From JAYGED01 sp046582565 (lineage in GTDB: Bacteria > Pseudomonadota > Alphaproteobacteria > JAAXGF01), in contig JAYGED010000182.1 of NCBI GenBank assembly GCA_046582565.1, positions 1-22,334 of the forward strand: a DNA stretch of 22,334 bases, written 5' to 3'. A model generated the notes under the pieces. The model saw nothing but the letters and a program-made list of their open reading frames with translations, did no database searches and had not been told where the DNA came from. Shown here in pieces: positions 7,814 to 15,421 of this stretch. Positions within the stretch are counted from its first letter, which is position 1, and the number at the start of each line of letters is the position of its first letter. Both the position numbers and the translations under genes were made by a program.

Positions 7814-7842
7814 CTTATAGCGAGCGGCCTTGGTAAATGCAA
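7814..7842 (-). promoter_or_regulatory. Predicted sigma-70 promoter of rpmI-rplT(-pheST-lepA)
   Basis: TTGCAT (7842-7837) and TATAAG (7819-7814) on the minus strand are exactly 17 bp apart, each with a good match to consensus. It is the best promoter candidate in the gap before rpmI. Confidence 0.6.
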
Positions 7843-7950
7843 GCGCGACCGTTGATTTCTGGATTAGCCGCCAACGAACAATCGGGCGATTAAAACGACC
7901 AACCTCTTGCGAGCAGAGTATATTAAAATCTAACTATATATACCTAATTA

Positions 7951-7979
7951 TTGATATACATGGATAACATTAGTATAAA
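7951..7979 (+). promoter_or_regulatory. Predicted sigma-70 promoter of the ATPase gene, apparently leaderless
   Basis: TTGATA (7951-7956) and TATAAA (7974-7979) are 17 bp apart within an AT-rich stretch. The A of the ATG at 7986 is the seventh base after the -10 box, where transcription normally starts. No Shine-Dalgarno sequence is visible before the ATG. Both facts point to a leaderless mRNA. Confidence 0.6.
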
Positions 7980-7985
7980 TGCTTC

Positions 7986-9152
7986 ATGGATCCCGTACGA
8001 AACCCATTCGCCCCCGGCGCTGGTTCTCAGCCACCCGAGTTAGCGGGCCGCGATAAAATCATCTCAGACGCCCAAATAGCGCTCCAGCGAATTCTGCTCG
8101 GCAAACATGATCAGTCTCAAATACTTTTGGGGCTTCGCGGAACCGGCAAGACGGTCCTGCTAAACAGAATTGAGCGGATGGCGGAAGATTATGGCCATCT
8201 AACCTCATTTGTTGAAGCGCCGGATGACAAGTCTCTCGCTGATCTTTTGTACCCCAAAATTCATCAAGTTTTGCGGAAATTATCAATGATCGAAAATGCC
8301 AAATCCCATGCTCACTTAGCCATGCGAGCCCTGCGCGGGTTTGCCAGTGTCTTCAAATTATCCGTTGGCGACGTTTCGCTTGCTGTCGACCCGGAACCCG
8401 GTACCGCCGACAGTGGAATTCTTGAATACGATCTGTGCGATCTCTTCCTTCGCCTAGGCGTTACCGCACAATCGGCAAACAAAGCCTGGACACTCTTGAT
8501 CGACGAGGTTCAATACCTCTCCGACAAAGAGCGTTCTGCATTGATCGTCGCCATGCATAGGGTTAATCAAAAACAGTTACCCATCATATTCTTCGGCGCT
8601 GGTCTGCCACAGATTGCGGCTCTATCAGGTGATGCAAAATCCTATGCCGAGAGGCTGTTCAATTTTCCGACCGTCGGGCCTCTTGACGCCATATCGGCCA
8701 TCGCCGCCATTAGGCAACCGATCGAACAGGAAGGCGAAGCGATTTCGGACAACGCCTTATCTCTAATCATCGAGCGGACGGAGGGCTATCCGTATTTCCT
8801 ACAGGAATGGGGCTATCAGGCATGGAATATCACCAATGCCTCGCCGATCGATAGCCATGATATCGAGAGCGCCTCATCCGCTGCGGTTCGTCGACTGGAT
8901 GAAGGGTTTTTCCGCGTTCGCTTTGATCGACTGACCCCGAAGGAGAGCGACTATGTAACTGCAATGGCCAGTCTCGGCAGAGGTCCATACAGGTCATCGG
9001 ATGTGGCTGAAAAACTGGGTGAAAGCGTTCAATCATTGGGGCCTTGCCGAGCAAAAATCATCAACAAAGGCATGATCTACAGCCCCGCTCACGGCGATAT
9101 CGCTTTTACCGTACCAATGTTCGAAGACTATCTGCAAAGGAGCTTGCGCTGA
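7986..9152 (+). CDS. Orc1/Cdc6-like AAA ATPase with C-terminal winged helix, unknown role
   Basis: The product has 388 residues. The N-terminus NPFAPGAGSQPPELAGRD is typical of a widespread uncharacterised bacterial ATP-binding family (AAA_16/ATPase_2-like, COG1672-type). Walker A is GLRGTGKT (49-56), Walker B is TLLIDE (169-174) and a sensor-1-like FFGAG begins at 202. YAERLF near 220 may supply an arginine finger, and GYPYFLQEWG at 267-276 is characteristic. Residues ~315-388 look like a winged-helix DNA-binding domain. No signal peptide or membrane segment is seen. The gene lies on the opposite strand to its neighbours, splits infC from rpmI, and is visibly lower in GC with AT-rich 5' DNA, so it looks horizontally acquired. 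A role in defence or DNA handling is speculation. STAND-type or KAP-type NTPases are less likely alternatives. Confidence 0.88.
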   Translation: MDPVRNPFAPGAGSQPPELAGRDKIISDAQIALQRILLGKHDQSQILLGLRGTGKTVLLNRIERMAEDYGHLTSFVEAPDDKSLADLLYPKIHQVLRKLSMIENAKSHAHLAMRALRGFASVFKLSVGDVSLAVDPEPGTADSGILEYDLCDLFLRLGVTAQSANKAWTLLIDEVQYLSDKERSALIVAMHRVNQKQLPIIFFGAGLPQIAALSGDAKSYAERLFNFPTVGPLDAISAIAAIRQPIEQEGEAISDNALSLIIERTEGYPYFLQEWGYQAWNITNASPIDSHDIESASSAAVRRLDEGFFRVRFDRLTPKESDYVTAMASLGRGPYRSSDVAEKLGESVQSLGPCRAKIINKGMIYSPAHGDIAFTVPMFEDYLQRSLR

Positions 9153-9184
9153 TCCCCTAAATCCTCGCCCGCCACACAGAAAGA

Positions 9185-9215
9185 GCCCCGCAGACGGCTG
9201 GCGTCTGCGGGGCTA
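9185..9215. terminator. Strong hairpin in the convergent ATPase/infC gap
   Basis: A perfect 13-bp GC-rich stem (9185-9197 with 9203-9215; arm AGCCCCGCAGACG) closes a 5-nt loop. On the minus strand it is followed by CTTTCTGTGT, a weak T-tract suited to ending the thrS-infC transcript. On the plus strand it lies 32 bp after the ATPase stop but has no T-run. It may serve both convergent units. Confidence 0.65.
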
Positions 9216-9390
9216 AGTCATTCCGGGTAAGGCGAGGTATGGGGATAAATGTATCGGCGCCCAGAGGTCGCCACATTAACCCAAGTTAAGTTTGCGCAAA
9301 TAATTTTACAAAAAGCAGCCTTAAAGCCTCTTAACGTATGATGATTCGATCAAACGGCGCTCAAACGTCACGCAGGCATACGCTGCAATC

Positions 9391-9406
9391 AGGGCCATCC
9401 GGCCCT
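9391..9406. repeat. Short inverted repeat overlapping the infC stop codon
   Basis: AGGGCC-ATCC-GGCCCT forms a 6-bp perfect stem that includes part of the infC TAG. No T-run follows on either strand, so it is not a convincing intrinsic terminator. It may stabilise the mRNA end or be chance. Confidence 0.35.
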
Positions 9407-9941
9407 AACGCGGCGACATCACCATGGTCATCTGGCGGCCCTCGACCTTGGGGAACTGTTCGATCTTGGCATGGGCGTCGAGATCGTCGCGCACCCGCAT
9501 CAGCACCTTCATGCCGAGGTCCTGGTGGACCATTTCACGGCCGCGAAACCGCATAGTCACCTTGACCTTATCGCCACTCTCGATGAATTTCTCCATGAAG
9601 CGCAGCTTCACGAGATAATCGTGATTGTCGATGGTCGGGCGCATTTTGATTTCTTTGACGTCGATCGTCTTCTGGCGTTTGCGCGCTTCATTCGCCTTTT
9701 TCTGGGCGATGTATTTGAACTTGCCGTAATCGAGCAGCTTGCAAACCGGAGGATCAGCGTTTGGCGAGACTTCGACGAGATCAAGCCCGACTTCCCGGGC
9801 GAGGTCAATTCCGCGCTCACGCGGCACCACGCCCACCATCTCACCATCTTGGTCAACCAGGCGAATAGGATCCGCCTCGATGAATTCGTTCACCCGCGGG
9901 CCCTGTCGAACCGGCGGTGTGAAGACTCTTGGTCTAGCTAT
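9405..9941 (-). CDS. infC: Translation initiation factor IF-3, with an AUA start codon
   Basis: From 9941 the gene reads 178 residues. Its N-terminus ARPRVFTPPVRQGPRVNEFI matches the family, and the body carries LVEVSPNADPPVCKLLDYGK, KKANEARKRQ and the RP..DNHDYLVKLRF region. IF-3 binds the 30S subunit, proofreads start codon and initiator tRNA, and blocks subunit joining. The codon at 9941-9939 is ATA. AGGAG lies 7 nt upstream and an in-frame TAA immediately before it, so no longer frame exists. A GTG at 9893 is an alternative start but would drop the first 16 conserved residues and lacks this ribosome site. Rare starts in infC (AUU in E. coli) allow IF-3 to repress its own translation. It lies 65 bp downstream of thrS and is probably co-transcribed. 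Confidence 0.92.
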   Translation of the reverse strand: MARPRVFTPPVRQGPRVNEFIEADPIRLVDQDGEMVGVVPRERGIDLAREVGLDLVEVSPNADPPVCKLLDYGKFKYIAQKKANEARKRQKTIDVKEIKMRPTIDNHDYLVKLRFMEKFIESGDKVKVTMRFRGREMVHQDLGMKVLMRVRDDLDAHAKIEQFPKVEGRQMTMVMSPR

Positions 9942-9972
9942 TTAAAAACTCCTTTTAAATGTTAACAACATT
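9942..9972 (-). promoter_or_regulatory. infC ribosome site and upstream hairpin deciding the AUA start
   Basis: AAAAGGAG ends at 9949, seven bases before the ATA. Just upstream is a 6-bp perfect inverted repeat, AATGTT-GTT-AACATT on the minus strand (9972-9958). The Shine-Dalgarno sequence supports ATA at 9941 as the start. The hairpin could influence ribosome access, but that is inference. Confidence 0.6.
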
Positions 9973-10006
9973 ACATGTTTCATGGGCGTTACAAATTCCA
10001 TTGGCG

Positions 10007-11920
10007 TCAGGCCGCAGGGGGCTTTGCCTCCGCGCTAAGTTTAGCGACCGCCCCATCAAGCGCAAGGACTTCTTGGCCTTCGGCGTCCATGCGGCGGATC
10101 GAAACGGTGTTTTCCTCGGCCTCGCGTTTGCCGATAGCCATGAACACCGGCACCTTGGCGAGGCTGTGATGGCGCAGCTTATAGCCGATCTTTTCGTTGC
10201 TCACATCGAGCGTGACACGCATCCCGGCGGCTCTCAGCGCGGCGGCGACCGTGCCCGCATAATCATCGCCGTCCCGGGTCACCGTGGCGACCACCACCTG
10301 AACCGGAGCCAGCCAGAGCGGGAACTTGCCGGCGTATTGTTCGATGAGCACGCCGATAAAGCGCTCCAGCGAGCCGAGAATGGCCCGATGCAGCATGACC
10401 GGGCGATGTTTTTCGCCGTCATCGCCGATGTAGCTCGCATCGAGGCGCTCGGGCAGCACGAAATCGGCCTGCAGGGTGCCGCATTGCCATTCGCGGCCGA
10501 TCGCGTCGCGCAGCACGAAATCGAGCTTCGGGCCATAGAAGGCGCCGTCGCCGGGGTTCATTTCATACTCGACGCCGGCCTGTTCGGCGGCCGTGCGCAG
10601 GGCTTCCTCGGCGCGATCCCACACCGCATCGGAGCCGGCGCGGACCTCGGGCCGGTCGGCGAAGCGGATGAGCACATCCTCGAAGCCGAAATCGCTATAA
10701 ATGCCGAGCGCCAGCTCACAGAAAGCCGCGCTCTCGGCGTTGATCTGGTCGACGGTGCAGAAAATATGGGCGTCGTCCTGGGTGAAGCCGCGCACCCGCA
10801 TCAGCCCATGCAGGGCGCCTGAAGGCTCATAGCGGTGGCAGGCGCCGAATTCGGCCATGCGCAGGGGCAGATCGCGATAGCTTGTCAGGCCCTGGCGGAA
10901 GATCTGCACATGGCAGGGGCAGTTCATCGGCTTCAGGGCATGGATATGATCGTCGCTCTCGACCGTGAACATGTTCTCGCGGAATTTGTCCCAATGGCCC
11001 GAATCCTCCCACAGGCTGCGGCTGACGAGCTGTGGGGTATTGACCTCCACATAGCCGGCCGCGTCGAGCTTGCGCCGCATGTAATTTTTCAACTCGCGAT
11101 AGAGGGTCCAGCCGTTGGGGTGCCAGAACACCATGCCGATGGCCTCTTCCTGGAAATGGAACAAATCCATCTCGCGGCCCAGGCGGCGGTGATCGCGGCG
11201 TTCGGCCTCTTCGATGCGGTTGAGATGAGCGGCGAGGTCCTTCTCATCGGTCCAGGCGGTGCCGTAAATACGCTGCAGCATGGCGTTCTTTGAATCGCCG
11301 CGCCAATAGGCGCCGGCCAGCTTCATCAGTTTGAACGCTTTACCGACCTTGCCCGTCGCCGGCAGATGCGGGCCGCGGCAGAGATCGATGAAATCGCCCT
11401 GGCGGTAGAGGGTGATGGTCTCGCCCTCGGGCAGGTCGGCGATGATTTCGGCCTTGTAGTGCTCTCCTGCACCCTTGAAGAAGGCAATCGCCTCGTCGCG
11501 CGCCCAGACCTCGCGGCTAATCGGCTCGTTGCGCTTGACGATCTCGTGCATGCGCTTCTCGATGTTCTCCAGATCATCGGGAGTGAAGGCGGTTGGCCGC
11601 GCGAAATCGTAGAAGAAGCCGTCTTCGATGTTGGGGCCGATGGTAATCTGGGTCTCGGGGTAGAGTTCCTTGACCGCCTCGGCCATGACATGGGCGGTGT
11701 CGTGGCGCACAAGATCGAGCGCCTCGGGGCTTTTGATGGTGATTATTTCAATGGCGGCGTCGGCTCCGATTGGCGTTGCCAGGTCGATCATGTCGCCATC
11801 GAGCTTGATGGCGAGGGCCGCCTTGGCGAGGCCGGGACCGATAGACGCCGCAACATCCGCGCCGCTCACGCCTGGTTCATACTCGCGGCTTGAGCCGTCG
11901 GGCAGGGTAATCGAAATCAT
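10007..11920 (-). CDS. thrS: Threonyl-tRNA synthetase
   Basis: The product has 637 residues, the normal full length. The TGS domain is at 1-62. The editing domain carries HDTAH (H73, H77) and CRGPH (C181, H185). The class II catalytic core has the zinc ligands C334, H385 and H511, at the same numbers as in E. coli ThrRS. The C-terminal anticodon-binding domain starts around 535. It charges tRNA-Thr and hydrolyses mischarged Ser-tRNA-Thr. The start at ATG 11920 matches the family N-terminus (ISITLPDGS). The Shine-Dalgarno sequence is weak (AAGA). It is the first gene of thrS-infC, with a promoter reaching into the end of the upstream glycosyltransferase gene. Confidence 0.98.
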   Translation of the reverse strand: MISITLPDGSSREYEPGVSGADVAASIGPGLAKAALAIKLDGDMIDLATPIGADAAIEIITIKSPEALDLVRHDTAHVMAEAVKELYPETQITIGPNIEDGFFYDFARPTAFTPDDLENIEKRMHEIVKRNEPISREVWARDEAIAFFKGAGEHYKAEIIADLPEGETITLYRQGDFIDLCRGPHLPATGKVGKAFKLMKLAGAYWRGDSKNAMLQRIYGTAWTDEKDLAAHLNRIEEAERRDHRRLGREMDLFHFQEEAIGMVFWHPNGWTLYRELKNYMRRKLDAAGYVEVNTPQLVSRSLWEDSGHWDKFRENMFTVESDDHIHALKPMNCPCHVQIFRQGLTSYRDLPLRMAEFGACHRYEPSGALHGLMRVRGFTQDDAHIFCTVDQINAESAAFCELALGIYSDFGFEDVLIRFADRPEVRAGSDAVWDRAEEALRTAAEQAGVEYEMNPGDGAFYGPKLDFVLRDAIGREWQCGTLQADFVLPERLDASYIGDDGEKHRPVMLHRAILGSLERFIGVLIEQYAGKFPLWLAPVQVVVATVTRDGDDYAGTVAAALRAAGMRVTLDVSNEKIGYKLRHHSLAKVPVFMAIGKREAEENTVSIRRMDAEGQEVLALDGAVAKLSAEAKPPAA

Positions 11921-11990
11921 CGAGTCTTAAATCGCATCATACCGGTTAATTTATAGTTAAGGTTTGCCTAACAGTCCTCAAGATTGGCGC

Positions 11991-12018
11991 AATTTAGAGG
12001 GATTCCCGGTGCTGTCAA
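11991..12018 (-). promoter_or_regulatory. Predicted sigma-70 promoter of thrS-infC
   Basis: A consensus TTGACA (12018-12013) and TAAATT (11996-11991) on the minus strand are 16 bp apart, giving a leader of about 65 nt. The -35 box overlaps the stop codon of the upstream glycosyltransferase gene. A TATAAA at 11955-11950 lacks a good -35 partner. Confidence 0.5.
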
Positions 12019-12938
12019 GGCTGAGGGAGAGTAAGCGCCGCCATAACCTCGTCGACTTCGAGATCGGCGAGTGAGTCCCGTTGCAGGACCGAGACATCCG
12101 GGCCGCGCGGAGCGCTCAGCGCCGGTTGTGACGCCGCCGAGAACAGCACCAGGGATGCGCAGCCCGCGGTGGCAATGATATGCATGGGCCCGGTGTCGTT
12201 GCCGATGGCAAGCCGAGCCCCGCGCGCGCAGGCGGCGATGGCGCCGAAATCGGTCTTGCCGCAGAGGTCGATGGCGCGCGGACAGGCCGCCGTGATGTCG
12301 GCCATGCCTGCGCGTTCCGCTTCCGCGCCGATCAGCACCGGGCGCAAGCCTAACGCCTCCAGGGCCGCCGCCGCCCGGCCATAGCGCGCCGCCGGCCAAC
12401 GTTTCTCGGGCCGGTGGGCCGAACCACCGGGAACCAGCAGGGCATAGGGCGTGGACAGATCAAGGGCGGATATATCGCTGCTCAGCCAGGACAGATCGGG
12501 CGGCGGGGTCTGCTTGATCCCGGCCATGGCGAGCTGCTCGGCTTCGCGCTCGACCGTGTGCATGCGGTTGCGTTCGGGGTTGGCGTGGGGATGGGAGCAG
12601 CCCGCGGCGATTCCCGACCATTCCGGCCGCGCCGTGCCGAACAGGCGGAAATACATGCCCGTGCGGGTGGTATGCTGCAAATCATAGGCCCGCTCGAAGC
12701 CGCCGCCCCGCAACCGCCGGCCCAGGGCCAGCCATTGCCAAACCCGCCACAGGGGCGGGCGCGGGTCGATCCAAATCTCGTCGAAATAGCCGCTGGCCCG
12801 GGCGAACCCTTCATAGGCGCTGGTGGTCAGCAGCACCAGATGATCGTCGGCATGGTGGGCGCGTATGGCCTGAAACGCGCCGGTCGCCAGCACCATGTCG
12901 CCAAGCGCGCCCTGTTTGATGACAAGCTGACGCTTCAC
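12015..12938 (-). CDS. Glycosyltransferase family 9 (heptosyltransferase-like)
   Basis: The product has 307 residues from GTG 12938 (VKRQLVIKQGALGDMVLA). An upstream in-frame ATG at 13007 would extend into the preceding gene. GTG is preferred because it overlaps that gene's TGA as GTGA and starts right at the Rossmann strand. GT9 hallmarks are the N-terminal KQGALGDMVLATGAFQAI, LVPGGSAHRPEKRWPAARY near the start of the C-terminal half, and the GNDTGPMHIIATAGC nucleotide-sugar motif. Enzymes of this type add heptose or related sugars to LPS core at the cytoplasmic face of the inner membrane. It is coupled to the GT4 gene upstream. The exact sugar and acceptor cannot be read from the sequence. 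Confidence 0.9.
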   Translation of the reverse strand: MKRQLVIKQGALGDMVLATGAFQAIRAHHADDHLVLLTTSAYEGFARASGYFDEIWIDPRPPLWRVWQWLALGRRLRGGGFERAYDLQHTTRTGMYFRLFGTARPEWSGIAAGCSHPHANPERNRMHTVEREAEQLAMAGIKQTPPPDLSWLSSDISALDLSTPYALLVPGGSAHRPEKRWPAARYGRAAAALEALGLRPVLIGAEAERAGMADITAACPRAIDLCGKTDFGAIAACARGARLAIGNDTGPMHIIATAGCASLVLFSAASQPALSAPRGPDVSVLQRDSLADLEVDEVMAALTLPQP

Positions 12939-14101
12939 TCCGCAGCCTGTATGGCGTCCGGTCCGGCGTGGAGCAGCTCGTGGTAAATCGCCAGAGTTGC
13001 ATCGCACATGTTCTGTTTGGAAAAATTGGCCCGCGCCCGCGCCATGGCGCGCCCTGCCAGGGCCTGGCGCGCCGACGGATCGAGATCGAGAGCCTCCTCA
13101 AGCGCCGTGATCAGGGCGCGGACATCACCGGGCGGCGTCAGCCAGCCGGTTTCGCCATGCACCAGGGTCTCGCGGGCGCCGCCGTGATCGGTGGCGATGG
13201 TCGGGCGGCCCATGGCCTGACCCTCGACCGCAACCCGCCCGAAAGCCTCGGGATCGAGGGAGGCCGAGACCACCACATCGGCAAGCATGAAGGCTGCCGG
13301 CATGTCATCGCAATGGTCGACTATATGAACGACTTGGTCGAGGCCGTGGGTTTTGATCAGTCTGTTTAACTCGCGGTGATAGCTGTCGCGCCCCTGATCG
13401 CTGCCGACCAGCAGACAGCGAACATCGGGCCGGTTGAGCTGCGCCAAGGCCTCGATCAATATCTGATGGCCCTTCCAGCGGGACAGGCGGCCGGGCAGTA
13501 ACACCACCGGTGCGCCGTCGGGCAGGCGCCAGCGCTCCGATAGCCTGATCATGCGCTCATTGGTGACCTGCTCGGGATCGAAGCGCTCAAAATCGATGCC
13601 GCGCGGCACCACCCGCACACGCGCCGGGTCGGGATGGTAATGGCGCGCCATATGGTCATCGATGAACTTTGAATTGGCGATCACCCTATCGCCCCGCGCC
13701 ATGACCGAATTATACCGGCGCTTGAGCGGGTTGTTGAAATTATAGGCGCCGTGGAAGGTGGTGACGAAAGGCCGCCCGGTGCGGCGCGCTGCATGAAGGG
13801 CGCTCCAGGCCGGGGCGCGCGAGCGGGCATGAATGAGGTCGACACCCTCGGCCTCGATCAGGTCGACGAGCCGGGCCACGTTGGCGCGGATGACGAAAGG
13901 GTTTTTGCCGCTTAAGGGAAGCTGCCAGTGATCGGCGCCGGCGCGGCGAAGCTCGTTCTCCATGGGGCCGCCGGCCGACGCGACCAGGGCGCCCCAACCC
14001 GCCGTCACCAGGGCCTGGGCGATATCGACGGTGCTGCGCTCGACGCCGCCGGTCTCCAGCGCCGGCAGAACCTGCAACACGGTCGGTAAGGACTGTTTCA
14101 C
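12935..14101 (-). CDS. Glycosyltransferase family 4 (LPS/surface glycan)
   Basis: The product has 388 residues from GTG 14101 (VKQSLPTVLQVLPALETGG). A TTG at 14113 would add four residues; GTG is chosen because GGAAG lies 5 nt before it. It has a GT-B fold. The N-terminal domain carries ETGGVERSTVDIA and the HARSRAPAW segment. The C-terminal GT1/4 domain carries LLPGRLSRWKGHQILIEAL, and the EX7E motif lies in PEAFGRVAVEGQAMG, followed by DHGGARETLVHGETG. It would transfer a sugar from a nucleotide donor to a lipid-linked or LPS-core acceptor at the inner membrane. It is coupled to the GT9 gene through a GTGA overlap. It diverges from the hydrolase gene across about 60 bp. Confidence 0.9.
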   Translation of the reverse strand: MKQSLPTVLQVLPALETGGVERSTVDIAQALVTAGWGALVASAGGPMENELRRAGADHWQLPLSGKNPFVIRANVARLVDLIEAEGVDLIHARSRAPAWSALHAARRTGRPFVTTFHGAYNFNNPLKRRYNSVMARGDRVIANSKFIDDHMARHYHPDPARVRVVPRGIDFERFDPEQVTNERMIRLSERWRLPDGAPVVLLPGRLSRWKGHQILIEALAQLNRPDVRCLLVGSDQGRDSYHRELNRLIKTHGLDQVVHIVDHCDDMPAAFMLADVVVSASLDPEAFGRVAVEGQAMGRPTIATDHGGARETLVHGETGWLTPPGDVRALITALEEALDLDPSARQALAGRAMARARANFSKQNMCDATLAIYHELLHAGPDAIQAAE

Positions 14102-14164
14102 CGCGTCTTCCAAATCTGTACCATGACAAGCGTCTCATTTTACTTAATCAGGCGACCATACCCC

Positions 14165-14947
14165 ATGACCGAACCCGGCTCCATAAATCGACCGGCCATC
14201 AATAGACCAGGGGGCCATTGCCTAGCCTACCATGCCACAGCCGGGGACTCCCCCGGTGTGGTTTTTCTCGGCGGCTTCATGTCGGATATGACCGGCACCA
14301 AGGCCATGGCGCTTGAAGCCCATTGCCGCGCCCAAGGCCGCGCCTTCCTGCGCTTCGATTATCTCGGCCACGGCCAGTCGAGCGGCGCCTTCGAAGACGG
14401 CACCATCGGCCGCTGGGCCGACGACGCCATTGCCGCCATCGATCAATTGACCGAGGGGCCGCAGGTACTGGTCGGCTCCTCCATGGGCGGCTGGATCATG
14501 CTGCTCGCCGCCCTGGCCCTGCCTTCGCGGGTGGCGGGCCTGTTGGGGGTAGCCGCCGCTCCGGATTTCACCGAGAGCCTGATCTGGGATGGTTTCGACG
14601 ACGACCAGCGCGGCATCTTGATGGATGAGGGGATCCTTCATCTGGCGGGCGATTACGGCGACGCGCCCTATCCCATCACCCGCGGCCTGATCATCGAGGC
14701 CCGCGATCATCTCCTGCTCGACGGCCCTATAGGGCTGGATTGCCCGGTGCGGCTGATCCAGGGCATGGCGGATAACGACGTGCCCTGGCAAACGGCGCTG
14801 ACCCTGGCCGAGCGTCTGGCCGGCGACGATGTCGAGGTTACCCTGGTCAAGGGCGGCGATCACCGCCTGTCGGAAGCCCGCGACCTCGATCGCCTGGGCC
14901 GCACCCTGGATGCGCTGATCGAGACTATTGGCCAAAAGGATCAATAG
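14165..14947 (+). CDS. Alpha/beta-fold serine hydrolase
   Basis: The product has 260 residues from ATG 14165. An in-frame ATG at 14123 is less likely, as AGGCGA lies before 14165 and nothing suitable before 14123. The fold shows VVFLGGFMSDM (oxyanion region), RFDYLGHGQS, the nucleophile elbow GSSMG (S106), the probable acid in GMADNDVPW (D203 or D205) and GGDHRLS (H233). Length and motifs resemble bacterial relatives of ABHD10-type thioesterases/esterases; the substrate is unknown. No signal peptide or membrane anchor is seen, so it is likely cytoplasmic. It is transcribed divergently from the glycosyltransferases and ends 9 bp from the convergent cupin gene. Confidence 0.85.
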   Translation: MTEPGSINRPAINRPGGHCLAYHATAGDSPGVVFLGGFMSDMTGTKAMALEAHCRAQGRAFLRFDYLGHGQSSGAFEDGTIGRWADDAIAAIDQLTEGPQVLVGSSMGGWIMLLAALALPSRVAGLLGVAAAPDFTESLIWDGFDDDQRGILMDEGILHLAGDYGDAPYPITRGLIIEARDHLLLDGPIGLDCPVRLIQGMADNDVPWQTALTLAERLAGDDVEVTLVKGGDHRLSEARDLDRLGRTLDALIETIGQKDQ

Positions 14948-14956
14948 CCGTCAGGA

Positions 14957-15421
14957 TCAATAGGGCGTCCCGTCCTTGTGGGTGAAATTGTCCGTGTCGT
15001 TGTCGGCCAAGGCGAGGTCGATGTCGGGATAGACCACCGCATCGCCGGCGATGCGGTCGCCAACCTCAAGATAGCGCGCCAGGGAATCCGAGCGATTGAC
15101 CATCTGATGAGCGTCGCCCGAGCCCGCCGGATAGCCCGCCGCCATGCCGGCGCTTAAAATCTGCTCGCCCGCATCGGTGATCAGGGTGAGCTCGCCTTCC
15201 AGCACATAGACGAATTCGTCCTGCCTGCTCTGCCAGTGGCGCATGGAGGACAGGGCGCCGGGCGCCAGCTCGACCAGATTGACGCCGTAGTTGGTGAGGC
15301 CGAGAGCATCGCCGAGGGCCCGCTTGCGGCGCGCGCCAACCTGGCTGGCAAAAGGCTCAGGGTAGGACGATCCGGTCTTCACCGCCACGGCCTGTGGATC
15401 TATGGCGGGTCTTGTGGTCAT
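14957..15421 (-). CDS. Single-domain cupin protein
   Basis: The product has 154 residues. Cupin motif 1 is visible around 60-76 (MRHWQSRQDEFVYVLEGEL, with H62, Q67 and E69) and motif 2 around 97-108 (YPAGSGDAHQMVN, with H105). It is a small beta-barrel protein likely to bind a metal; similar stand-alone cupins are isomerases, dioxygenases or sugar-binding proteins. The function here is not determined. Its ATG (15421) overlaps the stop of the upstream epimerase-like gene as ATGA, so the two are translationally coupled. It ends 9 bp from the hydrolase stop, with no evident hairpin in the gap. Confidence 0.85.
   Translation of the reverse strand: MTTRPAIDPQAVAVKTGSSYPEPFASQVGARRKRALGDALGLTNYGVNLVELAPGALSSMRHWQSRQDEFVYVLEGELTLITDAGEQILSAGMAAGYPAGSGDAHQMVNRSDSLARYLEVGDRIAGDAVVYPDIDLALADNDTDNFTHKDGTPY

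Noticed and set aside
9293..9345. AT-rich stretch with repeated AGCCT/TTAA elements considered as an attachment site for the ATPase gene
   Set aside because: The repeats are short and direct, and no matching copy was found on the other side of the gene.
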